From: Corynebacterium sp. ACRQK
GTDB lineage: Bacteria; Actinomycetota; Actinomycetes; Mycobacteriales; Mycobacteriaceae
Assembly: GCF_022345965.1 (NCBI RefSeq)
Contig: NZ_JAKRMU010000003.1
Location: 186,001 to 250,000, forward strand
Length of the DNA stretch: 64,000 bases
Direction of reading: 5' to 3'
Shown here: one piece after another, positions 26,880 to 35,317 of the stretch
Layout: each line of letters opens with the position of its first letter
How positions within the stretch are numbered: position 1 is the stretch's first letter
The notes under the pieces: generated by a model
The model's input: only the letters and a program-made list of their open reading frames with translations
Database searches by the model: none
What the model was told of the DNA's origin: nothing
Program-made: the position numbers and the translations under genes

Positions 26880-28040
26880 TCAGTATGACGGCCCGCCCTC
26901 CTGCTCTTCGATCGCCTGGTGGTACTCGGCCAGCGCCTTGGTTTTGCGGACGTTGCGCTGGGCGAAGGTCTCCCGCCCCAGTGGCCCCTCCGCCTCGGTG
27001 ATCACACTGTGCCCGTCGCCGTGAGAGGTCCACACCTCGTGCCCGTCGGGGTGCAGGGCGACGTCCCAGCTGCCGGCGGTCTTGAGGTTGTGGTGCTTCG
27101 AGCAGAGTAGGTGCAAGTTCGCCGTGGACGTCGGCCCGCTGCCGTATCGCCTTACGTGGTCGTATTGGCACTTGTAGGCGGGAACTTCGCAGCCCGGGAA
27201 GCGACAGTGCAGGTCGCGCCCCGCAACAGCTGCCTTGATGCCCTCCGTCGGCACGTAACCCTCGCATTCCGCGTAGCCCGGCGCGGACAGGTGCGTCACC
27301 CGCTGCAGCCAGGTCTTGGAAGCGGAGCGGTTCAGCCAGTGGTCCTCCCCCAGCACGGCACCGTCGTTCGCCGGGTCGTGGTACAGGTTCAGAGTCACCG
27401 AAACTTCGGCCTTGTCGGTGATCAGCCGCAGCATTGCCTCCGGCTGTGAGCAGTCGTACTTCTTGGCGGTAGCTCGCACGATCTTGTCGATCTCGATGCC
27501 CTCCATCCGCGGGACCCGCAGCGTGAAGGTGGTGTATTCCGGGTCGCGGCAATCCACGTTGAAACTCGGCTCGGCCGCGGTGGCCTCATCCTTAGGTACG
27601 ACGTTCCGATCGACCTCCCGCAAAATCTTCGAGATGCGGTTGTGGATAGTCCTCGGTGAGAACACGTGCTGGTCGGGACGTGAGGGCGTCAATACCTCAA
27701 GAACCTTGCCCTCAACCCTCTCCCGATCGTCGGGCGACACCGGCAGCAGATCCTGCGCCACCCGCAGAACGTGACGGGCGGTATAACACCCCTGGTCAAA
27801 CAGCCCCACGAGGCGCGGAAAGTCGCGCAACACGAAAGCGGCCTCGGCCCAGGCCTCCGCGACCCCGGCGGAAACACCCAGACGCACGGCGAGGCGGGTG
27901 CAAAAATCGGGCACCAGATCCTCCCCGTCCGGGGCGCATGCCATGATCAGTTGGAATTGTTGTTGATTGAGCTGCCGGGCCGCCACGGTCAGCGGATCCT
28001 GCGAACTGGCTATTCGAAACGATGGTGGTGAGGTAGTCAT
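26880..28040 (-). CDS. HNH endonuclease domain protein with DUF222 (13E12 type)
   Basis: A 386-residue protein of the DUF222/13E12 family, common and often multi-copy in actinobacteria. The N-terminal helical DUF222 region spans about residues 20-250. The C-terminal HNH module has CRFPGC, the YDHVRRYGSGPTS core and NLHLLCSKHHNLK, with both zinc-type cysteines and the H-N-H residues in place. The biological role is unproven; members resemble homing or mobile-element endonucleases. The ATG at 28040 is chosen for its AGGGGAA site. A good promoter lies at 28099-28128. It is a monocistronic gene between the ABC array and the two-component genes. Confidence 0.88.
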   Translation of the reverse strand: MTTSPPSFRIASSQDPLTVAARQLNQQQFQLIMACAPDGEDLVPDFCTRLAVRLGVSAGVAEAWAEAAFVLRDFPRLVGLFDQGCYTARHVLRVAQDLLPVSPDDRERVEGKVLEVLTPSRPDQHVFSPRTIHNRISKILREVDRNVVPKDEATAAEPSFNVDCRDPEYTTFTLRVPRMEGIEIDKIVRATAKKYDCSQPEAMLRLITDKAEVSVTLNLYHDPANDGAVLGEDHWLNRSASKTWLQRVTHLSAPGYAECEGYVPTEGIKAAVAGRDLHCRFPGCEVPAYKCQYDHVRRYGSGPTSTANLHLLCSKHHNLKTAGSWDVALHPDGHEVWTSHGDGHSVITEAEGPLGRETFAQRNVRKTKALAEYHQAIEEQEGGPSY

Positions 28041-28098
28041 GGAATTTCCCCTAATCCAACGACGAGGTTGTGGCGCCCCCGCCAAACTTCCTAACCCA

Positions 28099-28128
28099 AG
28101 AATAGAACACACCAACAAACAAAGTCAA
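28099..28128 (-). promoter_or_regulatory. Promoter of the HNH/DUF222 gene
   Basis: TTGACT (28128-28123), an 18-bp spacer and TATTCT (28104-28099) on the minus strand form a housekeeping-type promoter in an A+T-rich gap, about 60 bp before the start codon. Confidence 0.6.
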
Positions 28129-28209
28129 TACCCCCACCAAAACTTTTTTCTTTTTATTGACGCCACCAGCCTCACCATCGAGAATGCCCGTAAAGCTAAG
28201 GTAGAGTTT

Positions 28210-28893
28210 TTAGAAAGTCTGTTCGAGTATATCCTCGGAGCTTACGAGGTGATACTTAAAGGCAAAAAGCACCGCATGCACCCGATCCCGAGACTGGGTT
28301 TTCGTGAGCACCCTGCCAACGTGCGTCTTTACAGTGGGCAGCGAAATGTATAGCTTGTCGGCGATCTCCTGGTTGCTGAAGCCCAGCGCAATAAGCTTCA
28401 GAATCTCCAGCTCGCGCGGGGTGAGAGGATCGGGAAGATCCAGCTCCACGGGCTCGCGACGCTGCGGGGTTTGCTCCATGCGAATGCTGCGCAACAGCCG
28501 TGCAGTGGCCTTCGGGCTGATCACGGCCGCCGAATCACCGACGGTGCGGACGGCGGAGATGAGATCCTCGGGGTCGGTGTCCTTGAGCAAAAAGCCACTG
28601 GCCCCCGCCTCCACGGCACCGAGGACATAATTGTCGTTATCGAAGGTGGTCAGGACGACCACGCGCGCCCCGGAATCACCGGAAACCACCCGGCGGGTCG
28701 CCTCGATGCCGTCCATGCGCGGCATCTGCACGTCCATGAGGATGATGTCCACGGGCTGCGATTCGGCCAGCTCGCAGGCCTCCTGCCCGTCGGCGGCCTG
28801 CCAACGGACGGTGATATCGTGCTGCGAATCCAACACCAATCCAAAGCCGGCGCGCACCAACTGCTGATCGTCGGCCAATCCAACGCTAATCAC
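28210..28893 (-). CDS. NarL/LuxR-type response regulator
   Basis: A 227-residue two-component regulator. The receiver domain has the acidic pair DD at 8-9, the phosphorylated Asp54 in ILMDVQMPRMDG, and a lysine in LLKDTDPE. The C-terminal LuxR helix-turn-helix has LTPRELEILKLIALGFSNQEIADKL-type residues (about 158-182). The GTG start directly follows the kinase stop, so the pair is coupled. The regulon is unknown. The nearby ABC exporters are plausible targets, but the HNH gene lies between. Confidence 0.93.
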   Translation of the reverse strand: MISVGLADDQQLVRAGFGLVLDSQHDITVRWQAADGQEACELAESQPVDIILMDVQMPRMDGIEATRRVVSGDSGARVVVLTTFDNDNYVLGAVEAGASGFLLKDTDPEDLISAVRTVGDSAAVISPKATARLLRSIRMEQTPQRREPVELDLPDPLTPRELEILKLIALGFSNQEIADKLYISLPTVKTHVGRVLTKTQSRDRVHAVLFAFKYHLVSSEDILEQTF

Positions 28894-30114
28894 TTAATCC
28901 TCCTTCGCAAAAGGTACCGTCGCGGTCACGTTCCACCCTCCGGGGTACACCGCGGAAGCACCCCACTTGGCCTGACCACCGTGAATAGCCACACGCTGGC
29001 GAATGCCGGTCAGGCCGCGGCCGGAGCCTTCGATCCGGTCATCGCCCGGCGCGTTATCCACGCTAATTGTCACCCGGGCGGGCTCCCACTCCAGCCTCAC
29101 TTGCGCGGGCACAGAACCCGCGTGCTTCAGCACGTTGGTCAGGGATTCCTGCACGATGCGGTACACGCTGAGGTCGCGGACCTCGTCCAACTGGTGCGGT
29201 TCGCCCGTGACGTGCAGCTCCACCTGCACCCCGTTGCGCTTCGCATCCTCCACCAGGTCGGGCACGCCAGCCACCCCCGGGGTGACGGTGGTAGAACGCG
29301 GCGAGGGGGCGTCATCGTGAAGAACAGAGAGCAGCTCCCGCATCTGGGTCAGGGCCGAGCGACCGCGCGCGGCGATAGTGTCGAGGGCTTCGATGGCCTT
29401 GTCGGGATCCTTGCGGCCCGCGTAGCGCCCGCCGTCCGCCTGCGCGATGACGACGGTGAGGGAATGTGCGACGATGTCGTGCAGCTCGCGGGCGATGCGG
29501 TTGCGCTCGCTAACGGTGGCGAGCTCGGCGCGGGCGGCCAGCGCCTCGACAGCCTGATCGCGGCGCAGCGAATAGCGTCCTGTCAGCCACATCAGGGCGA
29601 CAGTCACGACGGTGAGCAGGATAATTAGCCCCCAGAACAGCCAGAACTCGGCGGTCCGAAAGTCATCACCGCCCCACGCAAAATCACTATCTTCTCCCTT
29701 GCGCGCATAGTAGTAGATGGTCCCCCACGCCATCGCGTAGACAGAGCCGAGCAACAGCAAAGTCAGCCACAGCTTGCGGCGCAGCGTCAGCTTCGCGGAG
29801 ATGAAGTAAGCCTCATAGGCCACCACCAAGTAGCCAAGCGGCCACACTAACAGCGCAGACGTCGCATAGGCATACATGCCAACTGCGGTGACTGCCACAC
29901 CCCATTCGGGTCGAAAGCGTTGGAGGAGCAAGCCAATGAACCCCAAAACTAGACCTGTGCTGGCAACAACAACCTGCCAGGGGGCGATGTTCATGCCGGT
30001 ACCAAATGTGCTTCCGACACCGAGAAAAAAGAACACCATGACCACAACAGCTACGAACACCCACCAGGAGGCATCCCGCCACCACACCGGGCGAGGAACT
30101 GCTTCATAAGACAT
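28894..30114 (-). CDS. Sensor histidine kinase, DesK/NarX-like (HisKA_3)
   Basis: A 406-residue membrane kinase. About five hydrophobic helices fill residues 12-185 with little outside the membrane, so a membrane or lipid signal is likely. The HisKA_3 motif is ERNRIARELHDIVAHSL with the phospho-histidine in LHD. The HATPase domain has YRIVQESLTNVLKHAG and GSGRGLTGIRQRV. It pairs with the adjacent LuxR-type regulator. A -10 box 8 nt upstream of the ATG suggests a leaderless mRNA. Confidence 0.93.
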   Translation of the reverse strand: MSYEAVPRPVWWRDASWWVFVAVVVMVFFFLGVGSTFGTGMNIAPWQVVVASTGLVLGFIGLLLQRFRPEWGVAVTAVGMYAYATSALLVWPLGYLVVAYEAYFISAKLTLRRKLWLTLLLLGSVYAMAWGTIYYYARKGEDSDFAWGGDDFRTAEFWLFWGLIILLTVVTVALMWLTGRYSLRRDQAVEALAARAELATVSERNRIARELHDIVAHSLTVVIAQADGGRYAGRKDPDKAIEALDTIAARGRSALTQMRELLSVLHDDAPSPRSTTVTPGVAGVPDLVEDAKRNGVQVELHVTGEPHQLDEVRDLSVYRIVQESLTNVLKHAGSVPAQVRLEWEPARVTISVDNAPGDDRIEGSGRGLTGIRQRVAIHGGQAKWGASAVYPGGWNVTATVPFAKED

Positions 30115-30122
30115 GTATGAAG

Positions 30123-30128
30123 AGTCTA
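30123..30128 (-). promoter_or_regulatory. -10 box for a leaderless kinase start
   Basis: TAGACT on the minus strand ends 8 nt before the ATG at 30114, and no ribosome-binding site lies between. It lies in the 15-bp gap after the dehydrogenase gene. Confidence 0.45.
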
Positions 30129-30129
30129 G

Positions 30130-30912
30130 TTACAGGCGCACCCTATCGCCGTAAACGAGCAGGCCATTAACGAAACGGGTGAGGAACGGCGGCGAGAAGT
30201 GGCTGGTAGCCTCCAACAGCTTCGTCTTCCAACCGACCGGAAAATGCACCTTCGTGGGGCTACGGCGCGGGGTGGCCACGGCCCTTACTACCTCTGCAGC
30301 CACATCTTGTGGGGTTGTGGACGCCCCCAGCCGCCGCATGCCCGCCGTCTCCACATCGGCAATGAGCGCCGTCCGCGAGTACAGGGGCAAGACGGTGCGG
30401 ACGCGAATGTTGTGCTTATCCCATTCGAAATCCAGCGCCTCGGAGATGCCACGGACGGCGAACTTGGTGGCAGAGTAGGTGGCCATATCCGGGGTGCCGT
30501 AGATGGAGGAGGCACTGCAGACGTTGACGACCACGCCGTTGCCGGCGGCTTTGAGGTGTTCGAAGGCCGCCCGGCAGCCGTAGATCACGCCCTTGACGTT
30601 GACGTCGACGAGGGCGGAATCCTGCTGGAAGCTCCCGCGGTCGATGAAGTCGCCGCCGTAGAGAACGCCCGCGTTGTTGATGAGTGCATTGATTCCCCCG
30701 GCGCGGGCGGCGAAGTCGGCGACAGTGGCGGACCACTGGTCGGGGTCGGTGACGTCGAGGGTACCGGGGATGATGTTGGGGTGCTGAGCCCAGTCACGGA
30801 CCTTGTCGCCGTCGAGGTCGTAGGCGCCGACGGTCCAGCCGGCCTCGGCGAAGGACTCAGCGATTGCGCGGCCGAAGCCTTGGGCTGCGCCGGTAACGAG
30901 TATTGATTTCAT
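30130..30912 (-). CDS. Short-chain dehydrogenase/reductase
   Basis: A 260-residue classical SDR. The cofactor motif TGAAQGFGRAI is at the N-terminus, LINNAGVLYGG follows, the catalytic serine lies in CSASSIYG and the YSATKFA motif holds the catalytic Tyr and Lys. An aspartate after the second strand (GAYDLDGD) suggests NAD(H) preference. The C-terminal 40 residues are hydrophobic and basic and may contact the membrane. The start at 30912 (MKSILVTG) is set by the fold; longer frames lack a ribosome-binding site, whereas an AGGGG lies just before this ATG. The substrate is unknown. Confidence 0.9.
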   Translation of the reverse strand: MKSILVTGAAQGFGRAIAESFAEAGWTVGAYDLDGDKVRDWAQHPNIIPGTLDVTDPDQWSATVADFAARAGGINALINNAGVLYGGDFIDRGSFQQDSALVDVNVKGVIYGCRAAFEHLKAAGNGVVVNVCSASSIYGTPDMATYSATKFAVRGISEALDFEWDKHNIRVRTVLPLYSRTALIADVETAGMRRLGASTTPQDVAAEVVRAVATPRRSPTKVHFPVGWKTKLLEATSHFSPPFLTRFVNGLLVYGDRVRL

Positions 30913-31419
30913 ACCCCTAACTACTACAGTAGCCAGAGTACATAAGCTACGAATTCCCGTAAGAACGCCGCCGGGCGGGCACTGGCAAGCAAAGAGAACC
31001 TCGCGACCGTGAAAATGAAGGAGCAGCTCGCAGGTCAAACCGTAAGATGACCTTCAGCTTTTGGTTCACCCCCGTTACCTGAAGTTTAACAGGAGAAAAG
31101 CCCCCTCTTAACGCAACAACTCCATCCGCCTCCCCAGGTTTCTATCTTTGGATAGCCAGAACGCGTGTGCCCGACGTTTCGTCAACTTTAGCTTCAGACT
31201 GTTCGCTTGAAGATCACGCCAATAGACCGTACGGGGGTATCTTTTAGGTTTTTTTGGCGAACGCTCGATAGAAACCGAGATCCTCTACGAACCTTGTGCT
31301 TAGATCAGAATCAACAATAAAGAAGGCGACCTCTGAACTGTAGTGGCTCCCCCCCTGCCGAGAACCACAAAAATCAACGCCCAGCACATATTTAACTTTT
31401 ACTCAAGTAGGTACCATCC
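30913..31419. other. Gap of 507 bp leading into an A+T-rich insert
   Basis: No supported gene, tRNA or terminator is seen. From roughly 31000 on, base composition changes to visibly lower G+C, the same as in the three genes that follow. A run of seven T at about 31250-31256 is not preceded by a hairpin on either strand. Any promoter for the downstream cassette must lie here; the stretch around 31390-31400 (atatttaac) is a possible -10 region for the gene at 31420, with no clear -35. Confidence 0.5.
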
Positions 31420-31980
31420 ATGAAAAAACAGTTTAAAATAGCGTCTACTCTATCGGTACTGATCGCAGCATTTTCACTACCACAAACAGTCGCTCTAGCT
31501 AACACACAGCAAGAGCTCTCACAATCAGCAATCCCAGCCTCAGCCAATACCCCTAACGTCATGGGCCCATTTGAAGAACTCCCACTTGAAGCCGTGCGCA
31601 TAGTTCCGGGAGTTCAAACTTTTGCAACTAGCGTATGCACGGCCAGCATTGACTATCCACACATATCAGGAACCCGTGGTGTCACTTACACCGTAAATGT
31701 GCACCTCGACGGAAAGTGTCGAACCATCCCCTCTAAGCATAATATCTCGGGCGATCTAAGTAGGAGCAGGTGGTACGGATGGGAGCGCCTAAATTCAAAG
31801 CAGCGATCTTTTCCAGGAAAATCTAAAGCGCGGGTAACAATTGAAAGTAGGTGCAAACCAGGCAGCATGTACAAATACCGCGCTAACGGAAGATTTTACG
31901 CCCTCATAGGAAAAACATCCTGGGTTCGCTCTTTTTATAATCAGAACCCTAGAGAAATTCGATGCACCCGATCTGCATAG
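31420..31980 (+). CDS. Secreted basic protein with four cysteines, unrecognised
   Basis: A 186-residue protein not recognised as a known family. A clear Sec signal peptide (MKKQFK then a hydrophobic stretch) ends in VALA at about residue 27. An acidic-neutral linker precedes a basic C-terminal domain with four cysteines at about 73, 100, 145 and 182, which could form two disulfides. The spacing CTASIDYPH, GKC and SRCKPGS with alternating hydrophobics suggests a small beta-sandwich. Codon use and base composition are A+T-rich, unlike the neighbours, which suggests transfer. The next gene overlaps it by 19 bp, so the two are co-translated. It could be a secreted effector or bacteriocin-like protein, but nothing in the sequence proves this. 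Confidence 0.75.
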   Translation: MKKQFKIASTLSVLIAAFSLPQTVALANTQQELSQSAIPASANTPNVMGPFEELPLEAVRIVPGVQTFATSVCTASIDYPHISGTRGVTYTVNVHLDGKCRTIPSKHNISGDLSRSRWYGWERLNSKQRSFPGKSKARVTIESRCKPGSMYKYRANGRFYALIGKTSWVRSFYNQNPREIRCTRSA

Positions 31981-32561
31981 AACCCAAGAAGACTAAGAGG
32001 ATAATTTTCACCATTATCCTAGCTTGTACTGTTGTATATACGACAGGATGCGCCGAATCAGAAAAAATACTTCACAAACCTACTGATCCGAGAGCTGAAG
32101 GTTTTGTCCAAACTCACAGCTTGGATGAGTTTCCCTCGATCCCTTCCGGCACAATTAACGGTACACTCGCACCGTTGATTAGCACAAGCACCTGGAATAG
32201 AGATGAAGATACCCTCAAGGATCCAGAAGAGGTAAATTGGGAGTCGTTACCCTTCGTTCAAGAAGACGTTCCACTCATTATAGACTCACCATTTCCTCCA
32301 AATGAGGTTTGGATAACTCGTCTTGAAACTGCAGTAGACCAGTCTTTGTCTCAAGAAAACTCGATGGCCGAACCTGTGCTCTGCTCACAGGATAACCAAG
32401 AGGTGTGCCAGGTAAGCATCAAAACCTCCACCACTACGCAGATAACACCTTCAGGAAACATATCCAGTTACGGTAGGTATCGGTTTATGACTATTCAGGC
32501 CATTTGGTTTACACCTACTGGGGATGAGTCGGTCTCTTGGGCTACACAAATTGCGAGATGA
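31962..32561 (+). CDS. Putative lipoprotein, unrecognised
   Basis: A 199-residue protein with a basic N-terminus, a hydrophobic stretch and a lipobox-like YTTGC with the candidate lipidated cysteine at about residue 30; threonine at the -3 position is unusual. The mature part is acidic and Ser/Thr-rich, with a Cys pair in LCSQDNQEVCQVS that may form a disulfide. It overlaps the secreted-protein gene by 19 bp and ends 8 bp before the next one. An immunity- or chaperone-like partner to the secreted protein is conceivable by layout only. No homologous family is recognised. Confidence 0.7.
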   Translation: MHPICIEPKKTKRIIFTIILACTVVYTTGCAESEKILHKPTDPRAEGFVQTHSLDEFPSIPSGTINGTLAPLISTSTWNRDEDTLKDPEEVNWESLPFVQEDVPLIIDSPFPPNEVWITRLETAVDQSLSQENSMAEPVLCSQDNQEVCQVSIKTSTTTQITPSGNISSYGRYRFMTIQAIWFTPTGDESVSWATQIAR

Positions 32562-32569
32562 GGTAAATT

Positions 32570-33022
32570 ATGGCCTATTTAATCATCGACCCATCCGGCT
32601 ACCCATTAAGTCGCCCGAATGATGGAGATGTTGTATCCAATCCAGACACAGGGCAGGTTCTTACCGTCAGCTTCCTAAGAATAACCACGCCCGACGGGGA
32701 CTATGAAGTTGATTTTCTTCCCGGAATTGTCAACCTCTACCAAGGAAGCAAGGATAAATCATCCTACTCCACAAATATTCAAGAGATAAGCGTCAAGAAA
32801 GGAACTCGACTTCACAAAATTGGCAGCATTGACCATATAGATGATGTAACCCTGACGCATTTAGGGGATAAATACCGAGTTCAGGCCGCGAAACTAGACG
32901 ACACGAAACCAGATAGTTTAATCCTCTGCGAAGATGGTTTTATAAGAACTTTGCAAGATAGTTTTTCTGCTACCGACAGGCCTCAAGGAGTATTCCCCGT
33001 TCTCTACAAAGTCGATGAGTAG
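32570..33022 (+). CDS. Small cytosolic protein of the A+T-rich cassette, unrecognised
   Basis: A 150-residue protein without a signal peptide or membrane segment, predicted mostly beta with repeated Asp/Gly turns (PDTGQ, TPDGDYEVDF, HLGDKYRV). It has a GAGG ribosome-binding site and follows the lipoprotein gene by 8 bp, completing a three-gene operon whose products would be outside, on the membrane and inside the cell. It shares the low G+C of the other two. No function is proposed; the start MAYLIIDPSGYPL is the only plausible one. Confidence 0.7.
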   Translation: MAYLIIDPSGYPLSRPNDGDVVSNPDTGQVLTVSFLRITTPDGDYEVDFLPGIVNLYQGSKDKSSYSTNIQEISVKKGTRLHKIGSIDHIDDVTLTHLGDKYRVQAAKLDDTKPDSLILCEDGFIRTLQDSFSATDRPQGVFPVLYKVDE

Positions 33023-33056
33023 GCAGCCCCGCCGAGCACTACCCAGTTAGAACGCT

Positions 33057-34817
33057 TCACCCCATCAGCTTCTGCTGCAGAGCACGATCCTTCTCCAGCA
33101 CCGCGTCGCGCATGTTCTCCTGGTATTCGACCATCTTGTCCATCAGCGCCGCATCCGCCACCGCGAGGGTGCGCACAGCCAGCAGGCCAGCGTTCTTCGC
33201 GCCGTCGATGGAGACGGTGGCAGTCGGCACGCCGCCGGGCATCTGCACGATAGAGAGCAGGGAATCTAGGCCATCCAGATTGCCCAGGGCACGCGGAATG
33301 CCAATCACCGGCAGCGGAGTGGCCGCGGCGACCATGCCCGGCAGGTGGGCGGCACCGCCGGCGCAGGCGATGATCACCTTCACGCCGCGGGTGTGGGCGG
33401 TGCGGGCGTAGTCAAGCATGCGCTCCGGGGTGCGGTGCGCGGAGACCACGCCAACCTCAAAGGGAATACCGAACTCGGCCAGCAACTCGGCTGCTGGTTC
33501 GACAGTGGGCCAGTCGGAATCGGAGCCCATCACCAGGCCCACCAGTGGGGTGCGTGCATTCTCAGTCATCGGTTGGTCCTCCCATTCGGCGGTTTCCAGG
33601 AACTTCGCGGCCAGGCGCGCCTGTTCGCGCGTGCGCACTGGATCCTCCCCCAGCATATTGACGTGGCCGATCTTGCGGCGTGGGCGCCAATCCTTGCCGT
33701 ACATGTGGATCTTTGCGTTCGGGAAGCGACGCCACACCGCATCCATGCGCTCGTGCATCGGCATCGCCGGATCCTCGGCCGCTCCCAGCACGTTTGCCAT
33801 CACTACCACCGGCGCGGTCGGCTCCGTGGAACCCAGCGGGCGATCCAGTACGGCGCGAACGTGCTGCTCGAACTGGCTGGTGATGCAACCATCCTGGGTC
33901 CAGTGGCCGGTGTTGTGCGGGCGCATCGCCAGCTCGTTGACGATGATCTCCGGCTGGCCGTTCTCGTCGGTGGTCTCGAACAACTCCACCGCCAGCACAC
34001 CAGTGACGCCCAACTCGGTGGCGACGTCGCGGGACAGCTGCTCGGCGGCGGCCAGGATCTCAGGCGTGGAGTTTGGGGCGGGCGCCACGGCCTCCACACA
34101 GATTCCGTCCTCCTGCAGGGATTCCACTGCCGGCCACGCCTGCACCTCGCCGGACGGAGTGCGAGCCACCATGGCGGACAGCTCGCGCACCAGCGCGACC
34201 TTCTTTTCCGCCATCAGGGGGATCTCCTTGTCCAGCAGCTTCTCCACCAACTCGCGGGCCTCGTCCACCGTGGCGGGGAACCACACACCCTTGCCGTCAT
34301 AGCCGCCGCGGCGGGCCTTCAGGCACACCTGGCCGCCCACGGCATCGAAGAACCCGGCGATGTCGTCGGCGGATTCGATGGCGGCAAACGCCGGCACCGG
34401 GGCGCCCAGCTCGCGCAGCTTCTTGCGCATCACCAGCTTGTCCTGCGCGTGGATCAGCGCCGCGGGCTGCGGCTGCACGTTCACGCCGTCGGCGATGAGG
34501 GCATCCAGGAAGCGATTGGGCACGTGCTCGTGGTCGAAGGTCACCGCGTCGGAATCCTGGGCAACCTCGCGGACGTGCTCCTCCAGTGCGTAATCCCCCA
34601 GCACCACGTCGGCGGTCACCTGCGCAGCCGAGGAATCCGGCGCCCCGGCCAGCACACGGCAACTTAAGCCCAACTCGATCGCCGCCTGCTGAGTCATACG
34701 CGCCAACTGACCATCGCCGATGATCGTCACCAGCGGCGCTCCCGGCGCGTGTGCGGCAGGGCGCGCTAAAGACCAGTCGGCTGTGTTATTCCCATTGCTC
34801 TCACTCACAGCTCCCAA
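33057..34817 (-). CDS. purK: Fused PurK-PurE: N5-CAIR synthetase plus N5-CAIR mutase
   Basis: A single 586-residue open frame with two full enzymes of purine synthesis. Residues about 28-410 are an ATP-grasp PurK ([10 protein letters not shown], the TFDHEHVP turn, [27 protein letters not shown]), which carboxylates AIR to N5-CAIR. Residues about 417-586 are PurE ([38 protein letters not shown]), which moves the carboxyl group to give CAIR. In C. glutamicum these are two genes; a PurK-then-PurE fusion is known from yeast Ade2. A GGGAGG site and ATG remain in front of the purE part, so separate PurE may also be made. It overlaps the PH-domain gene by 13 bp at its 5' end. Confidence 0.9.
   Translation of the reverse strand: MGAVSESNGNNTADWSLARPAAHAPGAPLVTIIGDGQLARMTQQAAIELGLSCRVLAGAPDSSAAQVTADVVLGDYALEEHVREVAQDSDAVTFDHEHVPNRFLDALIADGVNVQPQPAALIHAQDKLVMRKKLRELGAPVPAFAAIESADDIAGFFDAVGGQVCLKARRGGYDGKGVWFPATVDEARELVEKLLDKEIPLMAEKKVALVRELSAMVARTPSGEVQAWPAVESLQEDGICVEAVAPAPNSTPEILAAAEQLSRDVATELGVTGVLAVELFETTDENGQPEIIVNELAMRPHNTGHWTQDGCITSQFEQHVRAVLDRPLGSTEPTAPVVVMANVLGAAEDPAMPMHERMDAVWRRFPNAKIHMYGKDWRPRRKIGHVNMLGEDPVRTREQARLAAKFLETAEWEDQPMTENARTPLVGLVMGSDSDWPTVEPAAELLAEFGIPFEVGVVSAHRTPERMLDYARTAHTRGVKVIIACAGGAAHLPGMVAAATPLPVIGIPRALGNLDGLDSLLSIVQMPGGVPTATVSIDGAKNAGLLAVRTLAVADAALMDKMVEYQENMRDAVLEKDRALQQKLMG
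33569..33583 (-). promoter_or_regulatory. purE: Internal ribosome-binding site and start for PurE
   Basis: On the minus strand GGGAGG (33583-33578) is followed after 8 nt by the ATG at 33569, in frame with the fusion. Initiation here would give a 170-residue free-standing PurE of normal length. Confidence 0.55.
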
Positions 34818-35317
34818 CTATAGTTCCCCGGCCCGACACTCTTAATCTGGCTCTTCAGCAGCCTCTCGAACTTACGGGTATAGGGAACCGAATGCAGCAC
34901 CAAAGGCACGCGCGCCCCGGCCACGTACACCGCCACGTCGCCCCGGTGGGCCCTGCAATCCACCACGTTGGCCAGTGGGATCTGGCCAATGCGACTGCGC
35001 AGGTGGCCGGTCGCGGTGATCAGGCGCCTGTCGGTCAGCAGCATGCGGGAGCGCGCACGGAAAACCAGGTGGCGCACGCAGCGCCTCCAGCACACCAGCA
35101 GCCACGCAACCAGCAGCCCCCGACGAAGCCACATGCAGGCTTCCACCGTAGGGGCGTCCAGAAATTGGGTGGCCATGTACTGATCCAGCGCGCCGATCCC
35201 CATCCAGAACAATCCCGTCCACAACAGCAGGCGCAGGACGGGGAAGAACATGGAGCGGCGCGCGGGGCTGAGCTCGGCGAGGATCTGCTCGTCCGGGTCG
35301 AAGGTGATTTTGCTCAT
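34805..35317 (-). CDS. Bacterial PH-domain membrane protein
   Basis: A 170-residue protein. Two hydrophobic helices (about residues 26-45 and 66-80) are followed by a bPH_2-type beta domain with [17 protein letters not shown] and a later [14 protein letters not shown], the pattern of YdbS/DUF304-like proteins. Function is unknown; such domains may scaffold membrane complexes. The start at 35317 ([13 protein letters not shown]) overlaps the birA stop in an ATGA, and the 3' end overlaps purK-purE, so the three genes form a tight operon birA-PH-purKE. Confidence 0.87.
   Translation of the reverse strand: MSKITFDPDEQILAELSPARRSMFFPVLRLLLWTGLFWMGIGALDQYMATQFLDAPTVEACMWLRRGLLVAWLLVCWRRCVRHLVFRARSRMLLTDRRLITATGHLRSRIGQIPLANVVDCRAHRGDVAVYVAGARVPLVLHSVPYTRKFERLLKSQIKSVGPGNYSWEL

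Noticed and set aside
26880..28040. Treating the HNH/DUF222 gene as an intact homing element or transposon
   Set aside because: No inverted repeats, target duplication or intron-like context were seen; the gene is single and has its own normal promoter.
31392..31601. Minus-strand open frame of about 70 codons at the start of the A+T-rich cassette
   Set aside because: It is antisense to the signal-peptide region of the secreted-protein gene and has no ribosome-binding site.
31420..31980. Calling the secreted protein a lactococcin-972-like bacteriocin
   Set aside because: Size, cysteine content and motif order do not match well enough; only a basic secreted beta-rich domain can be supported.
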